A stretch of DNA of 64,000 bases. Source: Edaphochlamys debaryana. Its lineage: Eukaryota; Chlorophyta; Chlorophyceae; Chlamydomonadales. The stretch covers positions 310,001 through 374,000 of the forward strand of contig JAEHOE010000028.1 in assembly GCA_016858145.1 (NCBI GenBank). Reading direction: 5' to 3'. Under the pieces are notes generated by a model. It did no database searches and was not told the origin of the DNA. It was given only the letters and a program-made list of their open reading frames with translations. Position numbers and translations under genes: made by a program. This document shows, piece by piece, positions 57,206 to 64,000 of this stretch. The stretch's first letter is position 1; each line of letters starts with the position of its first letter.

Positions 57206-60200
57206 TCACTCTGCTGCCTCCGGCCGTGCGGCTGCTGCCTCCGCCGCCTCGCTCTCCGCCGGGGTCGCACCAACCACTGGCTCATCCGCCGGCGTCGCCT
57301 TCACGACCGTTTCCTCCACCGCCGGCGCCGGAACTGCCGCCGGCTCCTCCACTGCCAGTGCCGCGGCTGCGGCCGACGCCGTGGCTGCCTCGGCAGCCGT
57401 GCTGCCCTCCGCCGGCGTTGCCGCCACGAGGCCCTCCTCCGCCGGGGTTGCCAGCACGACCGGCTCCTCCACAGCCTGCGCTGCCGCCGCCGCCGGCTCC
57501 TCCGCCGTCGGCACCGCTACTGGCGGTGGCGGTGGCGGCAGTGCATCCGCTGCCTCGGCAGCCGTGCTGCCCTCCGCCGGCGTCGCCGCCAAGATCACCT
57601 CCTCCGCCGGAGTTGCCAGCACGACGGGCTCCTCCTCCCCCTTGGGCGCTACCTTGCTCTCGCCCGGTCCGTCCATGACCACAACCGCCTCCTCATTGGG
57701 GCTCGCCCGCACGAGTGAAGCTTCTGCCGCCGTCGGCGCTGCATCGCCCTCCGCCGGAGGTTCAGCCCCGGCGGCCTCCCGCACCGTCGCCTCAGCCGCT
57801 GCAGGCTCCACCGCCGCCATCCCGCCAGCTCCCTCCAGGGGCGTCGCCTGCGCCACCGGCGCGTCAGCCGCCTCGGGGGCCTCCCGCGGCGGCGCCCCCG
57901 CCTCCGCCGGCGGCGCCTCAGCCTCTCCCGGAGCCTCCATCGCCGCCAGCGGCGCCTCCGCCGCTGCCTCTGCCGCTGCCTCCGCCGCTGCCTCTGCCGC
58001 TGCCTCCGTCGCTTCCTCCGTCGCTGCCTCCGTCGCCTCGGCACCTGCGGGCGTCGCTGGCGCGGCTGCCGCCTCCGCCGGCGCTCCGGGCCCAGCCAGC
58101 GACGGGGCCTCCGCCAGCACCCCTCCGCCCACCTCCGCCGCTGGCACCTGGATGCCCGGGGTGGCCTCAGCCGCACCCTCGGCCGCCGTCTGCTCGACAG
58201 CCGCCTCCGCTGGGGCCTCGGCCTCCGCAGCGGCAGCTGCAAGCACTGATGGCGCCATCGTTGGCACCACAGCGGCAGCTGCTGACGCCAGGCCTGCCGC
58301 GGCCTCCGCCGCCACCGCCTCCGCCGCCACCGCCTCCGCCGCCGCCGCCGTGGGAGCGTCCTCGTCGGCGGAGCCGACGGCCATGGCAGCCGATGCACCA
58401 GCCTCCGCCGCCACGGCCTCTGTGCCGTCAGCAGAGGCCGCCGGCGTCGACTCTGCCGCGACCGCCTCCGGCACCACCCTCCCGGCCTCCGCCTCCTCAT
58501 CCGCCAGCGTCAGCACAGGTTCCTCCGACTCCGCCAGACCCGCTGCCGGCCTGGTCTCTGCGTCGGGCACCGTCTCTCCCGACCGCTGCGGCGGCAGGAT
58601 CACTGGCGGCGGCGACGGCGGCAGGGGCGCCAGCGGCGGAGGGTCCAGAGAACCCATGGCCGCCGCCACCTCGTCCCACACGCTTGCCGCCGGCACTGCA
58701 ACAAGGTTGACGTCAGGAGCGGATGCCGGCGTCACTGCCAAGTCGGCGGCGGCGGCCGTGCTGGCGTCAGCCTCCGACGGGGCCGGCAGCTCGGCTGCGG
58801 CCGCCGCCGGCTTGGCTCCACCGCTGGCGGCGGTAGGTGCGGCGGCGGCAGCAGCCTCCGTTGACGGCTCCGGAGACTCCGCCGCCAGCCGCTCCTCGAG
58901 GGTCGGTAGCTCCACAAGGATCACGCCTGGCTCCGAAACCACCCTCACCCCCGCGACGGGCCCGTCGGGGGTCGCCATGGCCTGAGCCCTTCCCACCTCT
59001 GCCTCCTCCTCGTCCTCCGCGGCCGCCGCCGCCACCACCCCGGCCTCCGCTGCCTTTTGTGGCGATGCCGCCGCCTCCGGCGCTGGCTTCGGTGAGTCGG
59101 GCGGTGTAGGTGCCCCTGCGGCCCGCTCCGACACCACCCCTCCCAGCGGCGGTGAGCCTCGCGCCGCGGCCAGCTCCGCCGCCACCACTGCTGCCGCCGC
59201 CGCCACGTCAGCCGGCGTTGCTTCGGGAGCCGGCGGCGAAGCCCCAGCCACTAGCGTCGGCATCGGCTCCGCCGCCAGCTCATCGCCCACTGGGAGCGCC
59301 ATCACCGGCAGCCCGATGCCAGGCTGGGCAGCGGGCAGCTCTGCCGCCGCCGCCGCCGCTGCCGCCTCAGTGCTCACACCGGGATCAGCCGCCGCCGCCT
59401 CTGTGGCGACCGTCTCATCCGCCTCCTCATCTTCCTCCAGATCAGCAATTGGCGGCGGTGGGTCGATCCTGGTTGACTCGACCTCGGGCTCCTCCTCCGC
59501 GTCCGCAGGGGCCACCGCCTCCGCCGCCGCCGTCGCCGTCAGCGCGCCCAGCATCGCCAGGATCTCGTCGTCCGTACGGATCCCGATCGTGGCGGAGATC
59601 TCCGGAACGTACCGCTGGACAGGTGGCGGCGGCGGTAGCGCTGACGGCGGCGGCAGAGCTGGCGGGGGCAGCGGCGTGAGCGACGGCAGCGGCAGGTCCA
59701 GCGCCGGGTCCGACGGCGGCAGAGCCGCCACCGTGCCGCCAGCAGAGGCCTGGCTGCCCTCTTGGGTCGAGGCACCGGCGGCGGCGTGATGGCCGCGGCC
59801 ATCAGGGGACGCTTCGCCACCGTCCTGAAGTGCCTGTGCGTGGACGTTCTGGGCGTCGACTGCGGCGGCGTCGGTGCTCGCAGGCTGTGGTGCCGCCGCC
59901 TGAGACGCATGCGGCTGAGATGCGGCGCCGGGCGAGGCTAGGGTCAGCTCGAAGGGCAGCGGCAGCGGAGCCAGCGGCGGCGGCGGCGGGGGCGAGGTGT
60001 CGGCGGCGGCGGCGGAAGCAACCGCGGAGGGCGGCGGCAGCGGCGTGACGTCGGGGCCCAGCGTCTCTGCGGTGACCGCCATCGGCGTGACGGCGGCGGC
60101 AGCAGAGGCGGCGGCGGCGGTGGCTCCGACGCCGCCAGCGTCGTCCCGAAGGCGGACCGGAGTCACTCCCTCCGCCAGGTAGCGCGCCAGCTTCACGGAC

Positions 60201-61741
60201 TTCAGCGGCGACGGCAGCCGCGGCCGGACCGCCGGCTTTGCCAGGGCTGGCGGCGCCGCCGCCGACGGCACGGCCGCCGCCCTCGCCGCCGCCGCCGCCG
60301 TCTCGGCGAGCGCCTCGGCGCCACCATCTGCAGCCGCTGCCTCTTCTTCCGGGGCAGGCGGCAGCGCGTCCAGGCCGGGTCGGGGTCCCCGGCTGGTCTT
60401 GCGCAGTTTGGGCACGGGCCGGTCGCGTGGCGGGGGCGCAGGCGTGGGCGCGGACGGCGGGGGCACGGGGCGGCGGGCAGACGTGACGGCGCCGCCGTAG
60501 GGGCTGGGCGCAGCGCCTGCGGGGTAGACCAGCAGAGCAGCGGTCAGGGTGCAGAAGGTGAACAAGATTGTGCTTGCGCCGATACAACTGCAACGCTAAC
60601 CACCACAAGTCCAATGTACGTAGCCAAACAGGAAGCAACACCATGAGCGCTCCTCACCGTCCACGCCGCTGTCGTCCGGCTCCATGCGAAAAGCCGAGGC
60701 GCCGGCGGCGCCGCCACCCCGGCCGCCGCCCGCCGCCAGCGACGTAGCCTCCTCACTGTACTCTGGCCGCTGACGGTCCCGGTCCCGGGCGTGGGCCTGG
60801 GCCTGGGCCTGGGCCTGGGCCCGGGGCTGGGGCCCGGGCTGGGCCTGCTCCTCATAGTTGTACTCGTCCCACCCGGCCGCCTCCCGCCGCTGCTGCAGCT
60901 CCAGCTGCCGCCGCTCCTCCGCCTGCTCCGCCCGGCTCCTGCCCCAGCCGTTTTGACCCGGCGGCGCCTGAAGCTGCTGCTGCTGCCGCTGCTGCGGCTG
61001 CATGGGGCCGTCGTTCCAGCCCCAGCCGCCGCCGCCACCACTCCTGCCGCCGCCGCCGCCGCTCCTGCCGCTGCCGCCAGCGGCCCCTACTGCCGCATTG
61101 TCTACGTCTTCGGTGGCATGTGGGTCGACTCCGAAGTCGGCGGGCGTCAGCAGGGGCAGGAGGACCTGGTCCTTGCGGAGGGGCTTGGGGCCGAGGGACT
61201 TGCCGCGCGGCGCCGGGCCTCCGGCGTAATTGCGCAGGGGACACTGAGGGGAGGTTGGAAGAGAGGGAGAGGGGAGGGGGGGAAGGTGAGGGCAGGCAGG
61301 CCATGTGGGTCGGGCGGTGTGAGCAAGTGCCAAAGTCTGAGCAGGTACTCCCGTTAGCCCCGACACCCCAGGAACCCAGCTTCGCTCTTCCCCGACCCCC
61401 TGGTCCCCACAGCCCCTCCCTCCCCTCCCCCTCCCCTCCCCCTTCACGCTTGCCTTGTACTGCATGCGCCTCGCCAGCCTGCTGCAGACCGCCTCCTCGA
61501 CCTCCACCCCGGCCTCTGCCTCCACCTCCGCCTCGGGAGCCGCCGCAGGTGCAGGCCCGGGTGCCCGGCCGCCCGCGCCGGCCGCTGCGCCGCGCGGGCG
61601 CTTGAGCAGCTGCTGATGCTCGGCATCCGCGTCAGCACCCGCAGCCGCGAGGGCCGCGCGCTGCTCCTCGCCTTCGGCCGCGCCTTCGTCGCGGCGCCTG
61701 CGGCCGAGCACGGCGCTGCCGCCTGCGCCCGGGTCCTCCAT
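57206..61741 (-). CDS. Long Ala/Pro/Glu/Val-rich protein, function unknown
   Basis: Three exons, 61741-61454, 61243-60658 and 60516-57206, join in frame to 1,394 residues. Intron 1 uses a GC donor (AAG|GCAAGC), intron 2 a GTGAGG donor. The N-terminal 290 residues contain NYAGGPAPRGKSLGPKPLRK and LLTPADFGVDP, the most conserved-looking parts, then Gln/Gly-rich sequence. Exon 3 starts with a Pro/Arg-rich stretch, LKSVKLARYLAEGVTP and RYVPEISATIGIRTDDEIL, and is then over 1,000 residues of Ala-rich low complexity, ending in imperfect repeats built on VEEPVVLATPAEE and ATPAEGSTAAEA. No known domain, signal peptide or membrane helix is evident. The coherent open frame over 3.3 kb and clean splicing argue for a real gene. 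High-GC sequence can give long spurious frames, so expression data matter. Confidence 0.65.
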
Positions 61742-61900
61742 GCCGCCTCGGGAGCTAGCAGGGCAGCGAGGAGTGGTCCAGCGGCTTGGGGAAGAGGTGG
61801 AGAAGGCTCAGCGCGCGGAGGCGCCAAAGCGCGGGAAAGCGCTGCTACGTTTAAGCAGCCCTTGCGGCGCCCGTCAAGCGGTCCCTTAAGGATGTGTTCG

Positions 61901-61918
61901 TTATACTGAGCCAATTGG
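61901..61918 (-). promoter_or_regulatory. CCAAT plus TATAA promoter elements
   Basis: On the minus strand CCAAT (61918-61914) is followed by TATAA (61905-61901), about 160 bp before the ATG at 61741. Order and spacing fit a core promoter for the Ala-rich gene. Confidence 0.5.
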
Positions 61919-62064
61919 CGGGTGTGGCGGTGTGCCTTTGTGGGCGCTCTGCGAGGGCGCCGCTGTCGGCACCCGAAGGGGGACCGGCCGCGCGTTTGGC
62001 TTTGGTTGCTGCCAGTAAAGCGAGCTCTCGGTGGTGGTGTCAGCACAGGCACTGTCTAGCGGCC

Positions 62065-62069
62065 TTACA
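62065..62069 (-). terminator. Candidate TGTAA polyadenylation signal
   Basis: Minus-strand TGTAA about 940 bp after the stop of the rightmost gene. The distance is long, so this is tentative. Confidence 0.3.
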
Positions 62070-63008
62070 CCTGGCGCCTTTGCGGCCAGCGCGCATTAAA
62101 GGCGCGTGGCCAAACCCATCCCCTCCTTTCATCGCCTGCGCGTTCCACCACCCCCGGCCACCCCGCGCGCAGCCCCCGCAAGACACGGCGCCCACTGCCG
62201 CCGTGAAATCCGAATTACCACTGCCTCGGCCTTCACCCATGATCACGCCCTGGAAAGCGTGTTACTAGGGCGCTATCCCCGAGGCCCCTCCCTCAGCGAG
62301 ACCCCCCGCTGCCTGCCTAAGGCTCTGGGCCTGGCCGACCCACATCACACCTCAACGCTATGGAGCCGCCACCACTTGCCATCCACGCGCCGAAGCCCAC
62401 TCGAGGACCAGCTCCGGGCAAGGTCTGGCGCCTCCATGGATGGACCGCCTGGCTCCTCCTTGTCGCCCCGTAAGCCACAACTCCGCAATGCTACCCTTGC
62501 TCCCAAAGGTTGCCTCCTCGAGAGCCCGTCCAGAGCTGGTCCAGCCCTGCTACGCCACAACGCCAGCAACTCCCAGGCTCCTTGTCTCCACGGCAGGCTC
62601 CGGCTCCCCATGCGGAAGGGCGGACGCTTCCGCCCGCCGCCCGGTGGCTCTTGCTGCCGGCTGGGGCCAGCCCGGCGCTCGCCCTCTTCCAGCGGCCGCT
62701 GCCACCGCCCGACCGCCCCTCGTAAGGCAACGGTCCTCCTCGTCCGTCGGCTGCGGACCACCGCCCAAGGTAAAGAGCGCCGCCGACCCGCGTGGCCGGC
62801 GGCCCTGTACCGTGCCCGGTCGCGCTGCCCAGCGCCCCTGCTGCCCTCCTGCTGCTCCCCATGGGACCCAGCTCAAGGCTGCGCCTCCTCCAGCGGCCCG
62901 TGGCCCCGCTGGCCCCCCGCTGGCTCCAGGCTCGGCTCAGGGCTGCGCCTGCAGCCGCTTCCCCGAGGCCTCCACGGCTGCTTCCACCCCCCTAGGGCTC
63001 CAGCCCCT

Positions 63009-63956
63009 CTAGGGCTCCTCCAGCTCCGGCTCCTCCGCGCCCTCCACCAGGGACACCACCTCCCGGAACTCGCGCTCGCTCAGGCGCAGCGGCTGCACCT
63101 CGCCAGACTCGGCGCGCACGCTCATGGGGATCATCACGTCCTGGGGGGGGGGGGGGCGTGGCCTCAGTGCTTGGCGTGCTGGTATGGGCCTCGTGCGCAC
63201 TCGAGCTGCAGCCAGTGGCCGATGCGCTGACCCGAGTAGAGCACAGAGGACCTGACCTCGGCCTACTACGGCACCCTCGCAGCGGCATACCGTATGTGTG
63301 CCACCTTCCCCCCCCCCCCGCTATTACCGCAACCCTCAAGTCCCATCTGCCACTTCCTCAAACCCGGCGGTTTTGTAACAAGAGCTGTCGACCGCCACCC
63401 TTAACCGCCGAGGTGCCCCAGACCTGCCATCCTCACATCCCCACCCTCCCTCCACCCTCCCTCCAACATTCCCCAAGTACTTGTTCCCACCTGCCAGGCG
63501 GTGTTGTAGAAGAGCTCCGCCACCACCGCGTCGTCCGACAGGTCCAGCTGCGCCAGGCCGTCGCCCTCCGCGTCGGGCGGCAGGAAGAACACGGCGCCCG
63601 ACTGGTCGCGGAGGAGCAGGAAGCCGGGGACCTGGGGCGGGGTGGGGCGGGGAGGGAGGGCAGGAAGTTGGGGAGTCAGGGAGGGGAGGGAAGGGTCACA
63701 TCCCTGTAATCCCAGCGCACCCGTCACCCGACCCCGTGCTCCACCCCGGCTCAATCACGCCCACGCCCACGCCCCCCCGCTCAACCCCCGCCGCCTTCCT
63801 GTGTCCCCCCTGCCCTCCTCCCGGGCTCAGCCACGCCCCTGCCCCCTGCATCCCCACCTGCAGGTCTGGCCGCACGCTGTACCACTGCCCCTGGCGGTTG
63901 CGCAGCGTCACGCGGCCGTCCAGCTCCCGCCGGAAGTTCATCTTGAGCCGCTCGCT
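63009..63956 (-). CDS. 3' end of an unrecognised protein gene (5' part outside window)
   Basis: The last three exons are visible: 63956-63858, 63631-63491 and 63140-63009, all phase 0 with GT-AG introns. They encode 33, 47 and 43 residues: SERLKMNFRRELDGRVTLRN and QWYSVRPDLQ; VPGFLLLRDQSGAVFFLP then LDLSDDAVVAELFYNTAWQ; DVMIPMSVRAESGEVQPLRL then an acidic end EEPELEEP. The sequence looks like a compact beta-rich fold, but I do not recognise the family. The upstream exon lies beyond the right edge. Confidence 0.75.
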
Positions 63957-64000
63957 CTGGGGGCAGGCGGGGAAGGGGCGGGGAGGGGAGGGGAGGGCAG

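Larger units (their letters stand above)
61742..63008. other. Intergenic region
   Basis: Contains the promoter of the Ala-rich gene and the 3' UTR of the rightmost gene. A plus-strand open frame covers much of it but has no recognisable motif and poor codon structure. Confidence 0.45.

Noticed and set aside
57381..58985. Plus-strand frame of over 500 Ala/Ser residues
   Set aside because: Antisense of the Ala-rich minus-strand gene; GC-rich codons on one strand leave the other open. No splice signals or motifs support it.
62106..63230. Plus-strand frame of about 370 codons
   Set aside because: Arg/Pro/Ser-rich with no motif, lies between two minus-strand genes and overlaps the last exon of the rightmost gene.

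Overview
The window is nuclear DNA of a volvocalean green alga of the Chlamydomonas/Volvox type. It is GC-rich and dense in short GT-AG introns (with a few GC-AG ones). Host genes favour G or C at third codon positions, TGTAA motifs lie about 330 bp after two of the stop codons, and the gene set is typical: a gametolysin-type M11 protease with an SPKPP tail, a receptor-type class III cyclase, and a C-terminal MYND-finger protein. No bacterial-style operons are present.

Layout, left to right. (1) 1-5925, minus: 5' part of a membrane nucleotide cyclase with an extracellular solute-binding-like domain; its 3' end lies outside the window. (2) 6476-7873, plus: a small seven-exon gene that reads as the kinetochore protein SKA2/FAM33A. 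(3) 9304-13710, minus: a secreted gametolysin-like metalloprotease. (4) 14946-25783, minus: a kinesin-4 motor. (5) 26719-35283: a broken, inverted partial copy of the neighbouring MYND gene, split by a complete Ty3/gypsy chromovirus (27051-35011) with two LTRs, a 5-bp target duplication, PBS, PPT, gag and pol. (6) 35479-39403, plus: the intact MYND-finger gene. (7) 40503-46198, minus: a protein with two TerD-like domains and MORN repeats. (8) 46802-56341, minus: a RAD54-type SNF2 recombination ATPase. (9) 57206-61741, minus: a very long Ala/Pro/Glu-rich protein of unknown function. (10) from 63009, minus: the 3' end of an unrecognised gene running off the right edge.

The most unusual object is the retrotransposon. 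Its reading frame is broken by six intron-like gaps, two in gag and four in reverse transcriptase. All six have GT-AG ends, and removing them restores one frame of about 2,100 codons interrupted only by a single UGA between gag and pol. One intron lies inside the codon of the first aspartate of the RT YLDD box. The element has near-identical LTRs, so it moved recently while keeping these introns. This implies that the packaged RNA is unspliced, the translated RNA is spliced, and Pol is made by stop readthrough. The undamaged parent of the target gene sits next door and gives the exact pre-insertion sequence.

The genes are unrelated in pathway: signalling, mitosis, extracellular matrix, motor, recombination. 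Exon limits were read by eye from splice signals and frame; where a boundary was not settled this is stated.
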